This document shows positions 1 to 8,171 of a stretch of 64,000 bases of DNA, in pieces (within the stretch, counting starts at the first letter, position 1; every line of letters starts with the position of its first letter). The stretch lies in contig NZ_JACHMX010000001.1 of NCBI RefSeq assembly GCF_014205155.1, positions 4,154,001 through 4,218,000 on the forward strand, given 5' to 3'. The notes under the pieces are model-generated. The model was not told the DNA's origin, ran no database searches, and was given only the letters and a program-made list of their open reading frames with translations. The translations under genes were made by a program, and so were the position numbers. Source of the DNA: Amycolatopsis umgeniensis (lineage in GTDB: Bacteria > Actinomycetota > Actinomycetes > Mycobacteriales > Pseudonocardiaceae).

Positions 1-346
1 ACGGCATCAGCGTCGCGCCACCGATCCCGAGCAGCGCCCTGGCGATGATCAGCATGAACGCGCTGGTCGAGAAGGCCGCGAGCACCGACGCGGCACCGAA
101 CGCCGCGGCGCCCATGAGCAGCAGCTTGCGACGCCCGATGCGGTCGCCGAGCGTGCCCATCAGGACCAGCAGGCCCGCCAGCATGAACGAGTAGATGTCG
201 ACGATCCACAACTGTTCCGCACCGGTCGGCGCCAGATCCTCGGACAGGAACGGCAGCGCGAACCCGAGCACCGTCATGTCCACGCTGATCAGCAGCACCG
301 GAAGCACCAGTACCGCCAACGCCCACCACTGCTTGCGCCCCGCCAT
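1..346 (-). CDS. MFS drug exporter, DHA2/QacA-like, N-terminal part
   Basis: This is the N-terminal ~115 residues of a proton-driven multidrug exporter of the 14-TM DHA2 group; the rest lies beyond the window start. After MAGRKQWWAL comes a first membrane helix ending in the SVDMTVLGFALP stretch typical of DHA2 proteins, where the Asp is the usual charged TM1 residue. Then come LWIVDIYSF, the loop 2-3 motif A (GTLGDRIGRRKLL) and the start of motif B (IIARALLGIGGATLMP). The ATG at 344-346 follows a plausible ribosome site (GAGGAG) on the minus strand. It diverges from a TetR gene, and two matching palindromes lie between them, so it is probably repressed by that TetR protein. The substrate cannot be told. 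Confidence 0.85.
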   Translation of the reverse strand, partial: MAGRKQWWALAVLVLPVLLISVDMTVLGFALPFLSEDLAPTGAEQLWIVDIYSFMLAGLLVLMGTLGDRIGRRKLLLMGAAAFGAASVLAAFSTSAFMLIIARALLGIGGATLMP

Positions 347-370
347 GGCGCACTCTCCTCAAATAGGTAA

Positions 371-384
371 ACCGTCTGGACGGT
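371..384. promoter_or_regulatory. TetR operator 1 (exporter side)
   Basis: The inverted repeat ACCGTC-TG-GACGGT lies 24 bp upstream of the exporter start. It is nearly identical to a second copy 40 bp away, next to the tetR start. Flanking GGTAA on the left and TTACC on the right extend the symmetry. The position suits repression of the exporter promoter. Confidence 0.75.
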
Positions 385-410
385 ACAGTTACCGCCTGGT
401 TCGAAGGTAA

Positions 411-424
411 ACCGTCCGGACGGT
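411..424. promoter_or_regulatory. TetR operator 2 (tetR side)
   Basis: A perfect 14-bp palindrome, ACCGTCCGGACGGT, ends 13 bp before the tetR start codon. It is preceded by GGTAA exactly as in the first copy. It probably mediates autoregulation of tetR and shared control of the divergent pair. Confidence 0.78.
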
Positions 425-437
425 ATAGTCAACTGAT

Positions 438-965
438 ATGGCGAAGCCCACGGCGAAGGAACGCATCCTCGACTCGTACGAGGAGATACTCATCGAACAG
501 GGGCCCGGCGGCATCACCTTGGAAGCCGTCGCCGCGCACGCCGGGGTGTCGAAGGGCGGCCTGCTCTACCACTTCGGCTCGAAGGACGCCCTGGTCGACG
601 GCATGATGGAACGTCTGGCCCGGCTCTCGGACGAAGACATCGAGCGCGCGCGAAAGGCACCCGAAGGGGTCGTTCTGTACTACCTGCGCACCGCGATCAC
701 CGACGTCACGATGCAGAAGCCGCTGCACCGCACGACCATGGCGACGATCCGGATCCTGCTGAACGAGCCGCGGGTCGCCGACGTCGTGAAGACGTACAAC
801 AAGAAGATCCACGACATGATCAGCGAGAACGTCGACGATCCGCTGACCGCGGAGCTCGTCATCCTGGTCGGCGACGGGCTCTACCTGCGGGCCGCGCTCG
901 GCGGCGAAGACCCGAGCCACCTGCTCGACCGGATGGATGAGATCTCGGCCCGGATCCAGCGCTGA
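438..965 (+). CDS. TetR/AcrR family transcriptional repressor
   Basis: A 175-residue TetR-family repressor. The N-terminal helix-turn-helix runs from about residue 6 to 50 (TLEAVAAHAGVSKGGLLYHF, then GSKDALVDGMMERL). The remainder is an all-helical ligand-binding and dimerisation domain. The YHFGSKDAL stretch is typical of the sub-group that represses adjacent DHA2/QacA-type exporters. It diverges from such an exporter, and two almost identical palindromes fill the shared promoter. I therefore infer a drug-responsive local repressor that also controls itself. The ligand is unknown. Confidence 0.88.
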   Translation: MAKPTAKERILDSYEEILIEQGPGGITLEAVAAHAGVSKGGLLYHFGSKDALVDGMMERLARLSDEDIERARKAPEGVVLYYLRTAITDVTMQKPLHRTTMATIRILLNEPRVADVVKTYNKKIHDMISENVDDPLTAELVILVGDGLYLRAALGGEDPSHLLDRMDEISARIQR

Positions 966-998
966 CCCCTGGCGTTCACCCCGAGAGCGGCCGTCGCC

Positions 999-1012
999 TT
1001 TAGCGGGCTAAA
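999..1012. terminator. Short hairpin between convergent genes
   Basis: The inverted repeat TTTAGC-GG-GCTAAA sits between the convergent tetR and PPOX genes and contains the PPOX stop codon. It is weak and has no strong T tract, so a terminator role is only suggested. Confidence 0.35.
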
Positions 1013-1433
1013 CGCGATCCAGGCCGTAGACGCGCTCGATCGGGATGGTCAGCAGCACGCGCTGGTCGGCGACCATGGCGTCCCGGAACTCTTCCCAGTC
1101 CGGATGCTCGCCCCGCGCCCGCCGGTAGTGGTCCACCAGCGCGTCGACGGTCGCATCATCGCGCGAAGCCGCTGTCGGCGTGAGCACGGCAGGGCCCTCG
1201 ACGACGACGTAGCTGCCGCCACTCTCGTTCGCGACGTGGAACGTCGCCCGCGGGTCGCGCTGGAGGTTCTTGGTCTTGGCGCGCGGCGCGGTGATCGAGA
1301 TCAGGATCGCGCCGGCGTCCGCGTCGTAGAGGTAGTTGACGGTCGAGAGCTGGGGCCTGCCGTCCCGTTTGATGGTGGCGAGGGTGCCGAGGTTGTGCCC
1401 GGCGAGGATCGCGAGAAGCGCGGAGTCGGTCAT
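1008..1433 (-). CDS. PPOX-class F420/FMN-dependent protein
   Basis: A 141-residue split-barrel protein of the pyridoxamine 5'-phosphate oxidase-like fold. The N-terminal pattern (LLAILAGHNLGTLATIKRDGRPQLSTVNYLYD) and the later AKTKNLQRDPRATFHV resemble the F420-dependent group common in actinomycetes, which reduces or binds small substrates with F420 or FMN. The ATG at 1431-1433 gives the family-length product. An upstream extension of about 65 residues in the same frame is Cys/Arg-rich, fits no family and was discarded. It is transcribed away from the MarR gene. The substrate is unknown. Confidence 0.8.
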   Translation of the reverse strand: MTDSALLAILAGHNLGTLATIKRDGRPQLSTVNYLYDADAGAILISITAPRAKTKNLQRDPRATFHVANESGGSYVVVEGPAVLTPTAASRDDATVDALVDHYRRARGEHPDWEEFRDAMVADQRVLLTIPIERVYGLDRV

Positions 1434-1546
1434 GACTTCATCAAAGCGCCACCGCCCCGGGTTGTTCCAAGGCGGACAAAAGGCCTGCTCAGCGCACCAA
1501 GCCGGGCGAACCGGACAAACATGCACGAATAAATGTGCTTGCATGC

Positions 1547-1636
1547 GGCAACTAAAGTGTTGTCTGACACACCAGGTCACTTTCTCCTTGCGAAGCACCC
1601 TCGAGAGGAACATCCTTGCTCTAGGCAACTAGTTGC
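1547..1636. promoter_or_regulatory. MarR promoter region with candidate operator
   Basis: A perfect 12-bp palindrome GCAACTAGTTGC lies at 1625-1636, 31 bp before the marR start. The word GGCAACTA occurs here (1624-1631) and again at 1547-1554, where CAAC-N6-GTTG forms a weaker repeat. The 234 bp between the PPOX and marR starts hold no gene. I infer MarR autoregulation. Confidence 0.55.
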
Positions 1637-1667
1637 AGTGACCAAGCAACCGGCGAGAGAGACCACC

Positions 1668-2186
1668 ATGACACCCACGACACCCGGCACCAGGTCGAAG
1701 TCCGACCTCGATCTGGCCGACACCCTCGGGCATGAGCTCGTGCGGCTCGTCCGCCTGGTCAACCGGGCCAAGTCCCAGGTGTCCAAGCAGGGGCCGGACG
1801 GCATCGAGCGGGCCGCGTACGCGATCCTCTTCTGCCTCATCCACGTCGGGCCCCAGCGGACCAGCAAACTCGCCGAGTTCCTGCACTCCGAGATCTCGAC
1901 CATCAGCAGGCAGTCGAGCTCCCTCGTCCAGCACGGGCTGATCGAGCGCCTGGCCGACCCCGAAGACGGCCGCGCCTGCCTGCTCGCACCGACCGCCGAA
2001 GGGCTCCGGGTGTTCGAGGAGAACCGCAAGCAACGGAACCAGTGGCTCGCCGAGGTACTCGGTGCTTGGTCCGACGCAGACCGGGAAACCCTCAACTCGC
2101 TGTTCCACCGGCTGAACGACGACATCGAAAAAACATCTCCACAGTTCGCCGACCCCGCGTCGGCGTCGAAGGCCAAGGGGGCCTGA
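1668..2186 (+). CDS. MarR family transcriptional regulator
   Basis: A winged-helix MarR regulator of 172 residues. Recognition-helix region: TSKLAEFLHSEISTISRQSSSLVQHGLIER. Wing: DPEDGRACLLAPTAEG. The ATG at 1668 has a purine-rich site (GAGAGAGA) just upstream. A longer in-frame start near 1533 would add about 45 unrelated residues and would code through the palindromic operator. Its stop lies 3 bp before the downstream exporter, so the two form an operon. This arrangement is typical of a drug-sensing repressor that controls its own exporter. The ligand is not predictable. Confidence 0.87.
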   Translation: MTPTTPGTRSKSDLDLADTLGHELVRLVRLVNRAKSQVSKQGPDGIERAAYAILFCLIHVGPQRTSKLAEFLHSEISTISRQSSSLVQHGLIERLADPEDGRACLLAPTAEGLRVFEENRKQRNQWLAEVLGAWSDADRETLNSLFHRLNDDIEKTSPQFADPASASKAKGA

Positions 2187-2189
2187 ACA

Positions 2190-4466
2190 ATGAGTTCCGC
2201 AGTAGAAAGTCCGCCATCTGTTCACGAAGAGGGGCCCCGGCTCAGTCACCGTCAGATCGTCACGATCCTGATCGGCCTGATGTCGGGCATGTTCCTGGCG
2301 GCGCTCGACCAGACGATCGTGGGTACCTCGATCGTCCGCATCGCGAATGACCTCAACGGGTTCGACCTGCAGGCCTGGATCACCACGGCCTACCTGATCA
2401 CCTCGACGATCGTCACGCCGATCTACGGCAAGCTGTCCGACATCTACGGTCGCAAGCCGTTCTACATCGCGGCGATCTCGATCTTCCTGGTCGGCTCGGT
2501 CGCGTCGGCGTTCGCGACGTCGATGTACGAGCTGGCCGCGTTCCGCGCGATCCAGGGGCTCGGCGCCGGCGGTCTGATGTCGCTGGCGATGACGATCATG
2601 GGCGACATCGTGCCGCCGCGGGAACGTGCCCGCTACCAGGGTTACTTCCTCGCCGTGTTCGGTATCTCCACCGTGCTCGGCCCGGTGCTCGGCGGGTTCT
2701 TCGCCGACTTCGACAGCCTCGGCAGCTTCTTCGGTACGCCGATCGACGGCTGGCGCTGGGTGTTCCTGATCAACGTGCCGATCGCGATCGTCGCGCTCTT
2801 CGTGGTCGCCAAGGTGCTCAACGTGCCGCACCAGCGCCACGACCACAAGATCGACTGGTGGGGCGGGCTCGCGCTCGTCGTCGCCGTTGTCCCGTTCCTG
2901 ATCGTCGCCGAGCAGGGCAACAAGTGGGGCTGGGGCTCGCAGAACGCGATCATCTGCTACGCCATCGGCGCCGTCGGCGTGATCGCCTTCATCTTCATCG
3001 AGAAGCTGATGAAGGACGCGGCGCTGATCCCGCTGCGGCTGTTCAAGAACTCGACCTTCACGGTCGCGATCATCGGCGGCGTCATCGTCGGTGTGGCGAT
3101 GTTCGGCGCGATCATGATGATCCCGCAGTACATGCAGGTGGTGCAGGGCTACTCCCCGACCGAATCGGGTCTGCTGATGATCCCGCTGATGGCGGGCATC
3201 ATGAGCGGTTCGATCATCTCGGGCCAGATCACCAGCAAGACCGGCCGCTACAAGGTGTTCCCGGTGGTCGGCACGCTGCTGATCGCGGCGGGCGCGTTCT
3301 TCTTCGCGCAGGTCGAGTACAACAGCGCGCTGTGGCACCCGCTGGTCGCGGCCGCGATCATCGGTCTCGGCCTCGGTGCCTGCATGCAGACGCTGATCAT
3401 CGCGGTGCAGAACGCGGGCCCGCGCAGCGACATGGGCGTCTCGACCGCTTCGGCGACCTTCTTCCGGCAGATCGGTGGTACCGCGGGTGTCGCGGTGTTC
3501 CTGACGATCCTGTTCAACGTCCTGCCGGGCAACATCACCAAGGCGTTCGGCGGCAACGCGCCGACCGGGGAAGGCGCCGCGGCGCTGGGCGATCTGTCGA
3601 CGAACACGAGCGGTATCGCGAATCTGCCCGAGGCCATCAAGACCCCGGTGCTGATCGGCTTCACCGAGTCGATCACCACGGTGTTCTACGTGGCGGGCGC
3701 GGTCGCGCTGCTGGCGACGCTGGTGCTGATGTTCATGAAGGAGATCCCGCTTCTCGGCGGCTCGGCCCCTTCGGCCGCGTCGGCTCTCGAGGGCGGCGAA
3801 GCACTTCTCGAAGAGGAAGCCGCACCTGTCGAATCGGCCGCCGAGAAGACTGTCGTGACAGCGCCTGTCGAACCCGGCAAGCACGCGCTGAGCAACGGGA
3901 ACGGGAACGGCAACGGCGTCTATCGGGCGGGATCCGCGCAGATCAGCGGGCACGTCCGCCGGGACGACGCGACGAACGTCGCGGGGGCGGCGCTGACCCT
4001 GATCGACCACAACGGCAACCAGGTGGCCAGGACGCACACGAGCGAGAACGGCGTGTACTCCTTCGCCGGGATCGTGGGCGGCCGGTACACGATCGTCGCC
4101 AGCGGTCGCTGGTTCCGGCCGGTCGCGGCGACGCTGACCGCCACCGGCGCCGGCGTGCTGCGCCACGACGTCGAACTGGTCAGCACGATCCTGCTGAGCG
4201 GGGTCGCCCGCACCGACGGGGACCGGGTGGTGCCGGACGCGCGGATCACCGTGCTCGACTCCTCGGGCGGCGTCGCCGCCGTGGCGAGGACCGACGCGGA
4301 GGGCAACTACACGATCAGCGACCTGCCCGCCGGGACGTACACGGTGATCGCCAGCGGCTACCCGCCCGCCACCAGCCGGGTGGAGCTGCTGGGCGGTGAC
4401 CAGGCCGAACACGACGTCCGGCTGAGCTACGACCAGGCACTCGACGAGCTCGTCGACCACTCCTGA
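2190..4466 (+). CDS. DHA2 MFS exporter with two C-terminal carboxypeptidase-regulatory-like domains
   Basis: A 758-residue protein. Residues ~20-520 are a DHA2/EmrB-type exporter: LDQTIVGTSIVRIANDL in TM1, motif A GKLSDIYGRKPFY, motif C-like ISTVLGPVLGGFFAD, then WRWVFLINVPIAI. After a charged linker and an Asn/Gly tract (NGNGNGNG, ~570), two beta-sandwich repeats follow at ~585-665 and ~667-750. Each has the pattern of carboxypeptidase regulatory-like or CnaB-type domains (NGVYSFAGIVGGRYTIVASG; EGNYTISDLPAGTYTVIASG). Ordinary DHA2 exporters end near 500-550 residues. In a 14-TM protein the C-terminus is expected in the cytoplasm, which is odd for an Ig-like domain. Co-transcribed with the MarR gene. 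Confidence 0.88.
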   Translation: MSSAVESPPSVHEEGPRLSHRQIVTILIGLMSGMFLAALDQTIVGTSIVRIANDLNGFDLQAWITTAYLITSTIVTPIYGKLSDIYGRKPFYIAAISIFLVGSVASAFATSMYELAAFRAIQGLGAGGLMSLAMTIMGDIVPPRERARYQGYFLAVFGISTVLGPVLGGFFADFDSLGSFFGTPIDGWRWVFLINVPIAIVALFVVAKVLNVPHQRHDHKIDWWGGLALVVAVVPFLIVAEQGNKWGWGSQNAIICYAIGAVGVIAFIFIEKLMKDAALIPLRLFKNSTFTVAIIGGVIVGVAMFGAIMMIPQYMQVVQGYSPTESGLLMIPLMAGIMSGSIISGQITSKTGRYKVFPVVGTLLIAAGAFFFAQVEYNSALWHPLVAAAIIGLGLGACMQTLIIAVQNAGPRSDMGVSTASATFFRQIGGTAGVAVFLTILFNVLPGNITKAFGGNAPTGEGAAALGDLSTNTSGIANLPEAIKTPVLIGFTESITTVFYVAGAVALLATLVLMFMKEIPLLGGSAPSAASALEGGEALLEEEAAPVESAAEKTVVTAPVEPGKHALSNGNGNGNGVYRAGSAQISGHVRRDDATNVAGAALTLIDHNGNQVARTHTSENGVYSFAGIVGGRYTIVASGRWFRPVAATLTATGAGVLRHDVELVSTILLSGVARTDGDRVVPDARITVLDSSGGVAAVARTDAEGNYTISDLPAGTYTVIASGYPPATSRVELLGGDQAEHDVRLSYDQALDELVDHS

Positions 4467-4472
4467 GGCAGT

Positions 4473-4520
4473 GACGAACGGCCCGCTCCCGCGGAATACG
4501 CGAGGAACGGGCCGTTCGTC
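4473..4520 (+). terminator. Hairpin terminator after the MarR-exporter operon
   Basis: A 13-bp perfect stem (GACGAACGGCCCG with its complement) around a 22-nt loop, extendable to 17 bp with one mismatch. It begins 7 bp after the exporter stop. Confidence 0.75.
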
Positions 4521-4589
4521 GTGTCCGGGGTCACCCCGATTCCACCGTTCGGTGACGTGCGGTTCGCCGAGTACACGTAGGCTCGCGTC

Positions 4590-5261
4590 GTGAGTGAGGT
4601 GTACACCGAGGCCGCGGGCATCGGCGTGAGCTGGCTCGACACCGCCGGGCCGGTGCTCGTCTGGGTGATCGTGCTGAGCTTCATCTTCGTGGAGTGCGCG
4701 CTGATCATCGGGCTTTTCCTGCCCGGCGACTCCCTGCTGTTCGCCGCCGGGGTCGTCCTCGCGCAGCACGGCTCCGATCTGAACGCGTGGCTGCTCTCGG
4801 CCGCCGCACTGCTCGTCGCGATCCTCGGCAACCAGGTGGGCTACTACATCGGCCGGGGCACCGGCACGAAACTGATCGCCCGGCGTGGTGGCAAGGTCCT
4901 GAACAAGCACAATCTCGAACGCGCCAGGTCGTTCCTGGACCGGCGGGGTTTCTTCGCCATCGTCGCCGCGCGCTGGATCCCGTGGATCCGCACGCTGGCG
5001 CCCCTCATCGCGGGGACCGCGCGGATGGATCCGCGCCGGTTCGCGCTCGCGACCGCGCTCGGCGGGCTGCTCTGGGTGCCGACGCTGGTGCTGCTCGGCT
5101 ACTACGGCGCCGGTCTGCTGGACCAGCTGCCGTGGGTCAAGACGGCGGCCCTGTGGATCAGCATCGCGTTCTTCGTGGCGGGCACGGCCTACGGCTTCAT
5201 CCGCTATCGCCAGGAGATGCGGCGCCCGGTCGAAGAAGCCGAAGAGAACGCGACGACCTAG
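4590..5261 (+). CDS. DedA family (VTT domain) membrane protein
   Basis: A 223-residue inner-membrane protein. The DedA/VTT core is visible: FVECALIIGLFLPGDSLLFAAGVV near the N-terminus, GNQVGYYIGRGTG, the Arg-rich RRGFFAIVAARWIPWIRTLAPLIAG motif, and a Gly-rich TM region (GGLLWVPTLVLLGYYGAG). DedA proteins are needed for membrane homeostasis, and members act as lipid scramblases or undecaprenyl-phosphate flippases. Which lipid this one handles is unknown. The start is a GTG at 4590. It converges on the VOC gene with a ~50-bp gap. Confidence 0.9.
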   Translation: MSEVYTEAAGIGVSWLDTAGPVLVWVIVLSFIFVECALIIGLFLPGDSLLFAAGVVLAQHGSDLNAWLLSAAALLVAILGNQVGYYIGRGTGTKLIARRGGKVLNKHNLERARSFLDRRGFFAIVAARWIPWIRTLAPLIAGTARMDPRRFALATALGGLLWVPTLVLLGYYGAGLLDQLPWVKTAALWISIAFFVAGTAYGFIRYRQEMRRPVEEAEENATT

Positions 5262-5310
5262 ACCTCCGTGTCGTCCGTTCACACACGCGTGATCAGGCGG
5301 CGAGCACGAC

Positions 5311-5724
5311 CTAAGCCTCCGGATCCGCCCAGATCTCGAGCTGGATGCCGTCCGGGTCACGGAAAACGATGACCGAGGAACCTTCCAGGGTGCGCGATCC
5401 CTTCGACGGCGTGTAGACGACGCCGTACTCCGAGAGCCGCGCTTCCCACTCGGCCAGTTCCGACCGCGAAGAGACCTTGAACGCCACGTGGTCCAGACCG
5501 GTCCGCCGTTCGTCGAATCGCGGCCGCTCGGTGTCCTGGTGCTCGACGAGCACCACCGCGAAGCCTTCGCTCGGCGAGCGCAACACGACCTTCCGCAGAC
5601 CCGTTTCGGGGTCTTCGCGACGCGTGAACTCCTCGAGTTCGAGGACTCGGGCGTACCAGGGCACGCTCCGGTCCACATCGGTCACGGTGAGTGCCAGGTG
5701 GTGCACAGACATGAGCTTGGACAT
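5311..5724 (-). CDS. VOC family protein (glyoxalase/dioxygenase fold)
   Basis: A 137-residue vicinal-oxygen-chelate protein with two beta-alpha-beta-beta-beta modules. Module 1: VHHLALTVTDVDRSVPWYARVLEL. Module 2: GLDHVAFKVSSRSELAEWEARL and VIVFRDPDGIQLEIW. The metal-ligand positions look intact (His in VHHLAL, Glu in EGFAVVLVEH, His in LDHVAF, Glu in LEIW), so a metal-dependent lyase or dioxygenase is possible. The substrate is not evident, and no partner genes suggest one. Confidence 0.85.
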   Translation of the reverse strand: MSKLMSVHHLALTVTDVDRSVPWYARVLELEEFTRREDPETGLRKVVLRSPSEGFAVVLVEHQDTERPRFDERRTGLDHVAFKVSSRSELAEWEARLSEYGVVYTPSKGSRTLEGSSVIVFRDPDGIQLEIWADPEA

Positions 5725-5908
5725 CGGGGATGACCGTCCTGATCAAGAGCTTGGGGGCGCCACCAGGGTGACACAGGCACCCAGCGCCCCGAGGTGATCC
5801 ACCGACTTCCCACATGAATCGTGATATCGGCCGGGAATTAGTGTTAAAACGTGGCTGAACCGCACGCGGACCCGATATCGCCCCGTGACCGCTCCGTAGC
5901 CCCGGGTG

Positions 5909-6655
5909 TCAACGCCCGCCGCCGACGGTCAGCACCGTCCCGGTGGTGTACGACGCGGCGGGGGAAAGCAGCCACAGCACGGCTTCCGCGATTTCGCCCG
6001 GTTCGCCCGCCCTGCCCATCGGAATGGTCGGGGCGATCCGGTCCATGCGATCGGGCAGCCCGGCCGCCGCGTGCAGGCCGGTGTGGATCATTCCCGGTGC
6101 GACGGCGTTGATCCGGACGGCTTCCTTCGCGACCTCTTGCGCCGCGCCGTAGGTCATCGTTTCGACCGCCGCCTTGGTCCCCGCGTAGTGGACCCATTCC
6201 CCGGGCGAACCGGTCCGCGCGGCGGTGGAGGACAGCGTCACGATCGCGCCGCCCGCGCCGCCGTATCGGGTGGACATCCGGCGGATGCCCTCGCGGACGC
6301 ACAGGAAGACGCCCGTGATGTTGACATCCACGACGCGACGGACGACGTCGACGTCATATTCTTCGAGGCGTCCCGGGGTGTTGCCGGTGACGGCCGCGTT
6401 CGCGACCACCCCGGCGAGCGGACCGAGTCCGGAGGCCGCGTCGAACAGGGCGACGACGTCTTCTTCGGACGCGACGTCGCCGCGCTGGGTGATCGCCTGG
6501 ACGCCGTGCTTCCGGACGCGCGAAGCGACGTCTTCCGCCGCTTCGGCGTCACCCGCGTAGTTGACGACGACGTCGTAACCGCGCGCGGCGGCCAGTTCGC
6601 AGACCGCCGCGCCGATGCCCTTGCTGCCGCCCGTGACGATGAGAACCCCGGTCAT
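5909..6655 (-). CDS. SDR family NAD(P)-dependent oxidoreductase
   Basis: A 248-residue short-chain dehydrogenase. The cofactor motif TGGSKGIG is near residue 8, VANAAVTG replaces the usual NNAG, the active-site Ser sits in TLSSTAARTG, and the catalytic Tyr/Lys pair is YAGTKAAVE. It is the last gene of the sugar-import operon; its ATG overlaps the stop of the kinase gene by 4 bases (ATGA). I infer that it oxidises or reduces the imported sugar, polyol or a derived intermediate. The alternative is an unrelated acyl reductase, since SDR sequence alone does not fix the substrate. Confidence 0.88.
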   Translation of the reverse strand: MTGVLIVTGGSKGIGAAVCELAAARGYDVVVNYAGDAEAAEDVASRVRKHGVQAITQRGDVASEEDVVALFDAASGLGPLAGVVANAAVTGNTPGRLEEYDVDVVRRVVDVNITGVFLCVREGIRRMSTRYGGAGGAIVTLSSTAARTGSPGEWVHYAGTKAAVETMTYGAAQEVAKEAVRINAVAPGMIHTGLHAAAGLPDRMDRIAPTIPMGRAGEPGEIAEAVLWLLSPAASYTTGTVLTVGGGR

Positions 6656-7299
6656 ATAGCGAAGTTAACCAGCGGGAGGTTCTCGAGGACCAGGTCGGCC
6701 CGGCCGCTGGTGGACGCGATCAGATCGGCGTTGCGCTGGTCGGAACCGAGTGCGCGGCGACGGGCTTCGACCAGCGAGCGGCCGTAGCGACGGTGCCGCG
6801 AAACGAGCCGCTCGATGCGCTCGGGTTCGTCCGGCGCGAGGAACCAAGACTCGGCGAGGATCGGCTTCACGCCGCTCCACGGATCGTCCTGCATGAGGAG
6901 GTAGTTCCCCTCGGTGATGACCAGCGGGACGTCCGGCGTGACCGCGACGGCCCCGGCGATCGGCTCCTCGATCTCACGGCGGAACTCGGGCGCGTAGACC
7001 GTCTCGCGGCCTTCGGCGAGCCTTCGCAACAGGTGCACGTACCCGGCGGCGTCGAAGGTGTCCGGCGCGCCCTTGCGCTCCGCGCGGCCGAGCCGCTGCA
7101 GTTCCACCTGCGCCAGGTGGAAGCCGTCCATCCCGACCACGGCCGCCCGCGTGCCCAGCGCCTTCGCCAGGCCCCAGGCCAGCGTCGTCTTGCCGGACGC
7201 GGGGGCGCCGACGATCCCGAGCACGCTGCGCTGCCCCGGCTTCGCCAGCGTCTGAGCCCTGCTCAACAGGTCCTCGAACACCGGAGGCATGGCTGTCAT
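6652..7299 (-). CDS. P-loop kinase, uridine-kinase/FrcK-like
   Basis: A 215-residue P-loop kinase of the phosphoribulokinase/uridine kinase superfamily. Walker A is GAPASGKT at residues 31-38. VVGMDGFHLA, the acidic TEGNYLL segment and an Arg-rich lid (ERLVSRHRRYGRSL) follow. These match the YggC/FrcK group found beside sugar ABC transporters. The start is fixed by the ATGA overlap with the upstream PfkB stop; a longer in-frame start at 7338 was rejected. Its ATP-dependent phosphorylation target is unknown. Having two kinases in one sugar operon is notable. Confidence 0.85.
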   Translation of the reverse strand: MTAMPPVFEDLLSRAQTLAKPGQRSVLGIVGAPASGKTTLAWGLAKALGTRAAVVGMDGFHLAQVELQRLGRAERKGAPDTFDAAGYVHLLRRLAEGRETVYAPEFRREIEEPIAGAVAVTPDVPLVITEGNYLLMQDDPWSGVKPILAESWFLAPDEPERIERLVSRHRRYGRSLVEARRRALGSDQRNADLIASTSGRADLVLENLPLVNFAI

Positions 7300-8171
7300 G
7301 ACAGTCCCTTTCCCATCTTCGCGACCGCGGCCGTCCACGACCTCGGTCCTTCGTGCCGCACCCGTTCGGCGGCCACCTCGTTGGCGAACGCGATCCAGCC
7401 GGGGACGTCCCCGGCGCCCCTGGCGACCGCGTACGCGAAGGCCCCGTGCCAGACGTCGCCCGCGCCCAGCGTGTCACGCGACTGGGTGACCGGGACGGGA
7501 ACCGCACCGGATCCGTCCGCCGTCGACCAGCGCACCGGATCGGGGCCCGCGGTCGTGATCACCACCGGCACTCCGTGCTCGTGCGGATCGTCCCCGCGGT
7601 AGAGCGAGGAGCACGCGGCGATGTCGACCAGCGGCAGGAGTTCGGTGAGGACCGGCTTCCAGCTCCCGGCGTCGAGCACCACCGGCACCTTCCGCTCCCG
7701 CGCCCAGCGCGCCACGTACACGGCGACCTCCGGATGATGCCCGTCCAGGAGCACACACCCGGGCATTTCGTCCTCTGAACGCGGTAGTTGCGCGTGCAAG
7801 GACCGCATCGAGAGGACGAAACGCGAGGAGGCGTGGGCGTTGCGCGAGACGACGGTGCGTTCCCCGTCGGAGTCGCGGACGACGATGGCGCTGATCGCGG
7901 GCGGATCGGGCAGTTCGGGATCGAGGTCGACCAGGTCGACGCCGTGCGCCTCGAGGTCGGCGCGGGCCAGTGCGGCCAGCGGATGCGCACCGGCGACCGT
8001 CAGGAGCGTCGCCCCGGCGCCGAGCGCGGCCACGGTCACCGCCGCGTTCGTCGCCGGCCCCCCGGCGGCGACGTCCACGGACAGCGAACGCACCTTCTCG
8101 CCCGGCGCCGGGATCTCGGCGACGCGCTGAACCTGGTCGACGGTGCACAAGCCCGCCAGCAGCACCAGCAC
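7296..8171 (-). CDS. PfkB family carbohydrate kinase
   Basis: A 291-residue ribokinase-fold sugar kinase. The N-terminal GGPATNAAVTVAALG stretch corresponds to PfkB signature 1. Near the C-terminus DTLGAGDVWHGAFAYA is signature 2, with the catalytic-base Asp in GAGD. It starts with GTG directly on the TAG of the ABC ATPase gene (1-base overlap), so translation is probably coupled. It most likely phosphorylates the sugar delivered by the transporter. The exact hexose, pentose or ketose cannot be assigned. Confidence 0.9.
   Translation of the reverse strand: MLVLLAGLCTVDQVQRVAEIPAPGEKVRSLSVDVAAGGPATNAAVTVAALGAGATLLTVAGAHPLAALARADLEAHGVDLVDLDPELPDPPAISAIVVRDSDGERTVVSRNAHASSRFVLSMRSLHAQLPRSEDEMPGCVLLDGHHPEVAVYVARWARERKVPVVLDAGSWKPVLTELLPLVDIAACSSLYRGDDPHEHGVPVVITTAGPDPVRWSTADGSGAVPVPVTQSRDTLGAGDVWHGAFAYAVARGAGDVPGWIAFANEVAAERVRHEGPRSWTAAVAKMGKGLS

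Noticed and set aside
1629..5678. Very long minus-strand open frame (about 1,349 codons) opposite the MarR, exporter and DedA genes
   Set aside because: It is antisense to three clear genes and Arg/Asp/Gln-rich with no domain. This is the usual shadow frame of GC-rich coding DNA.
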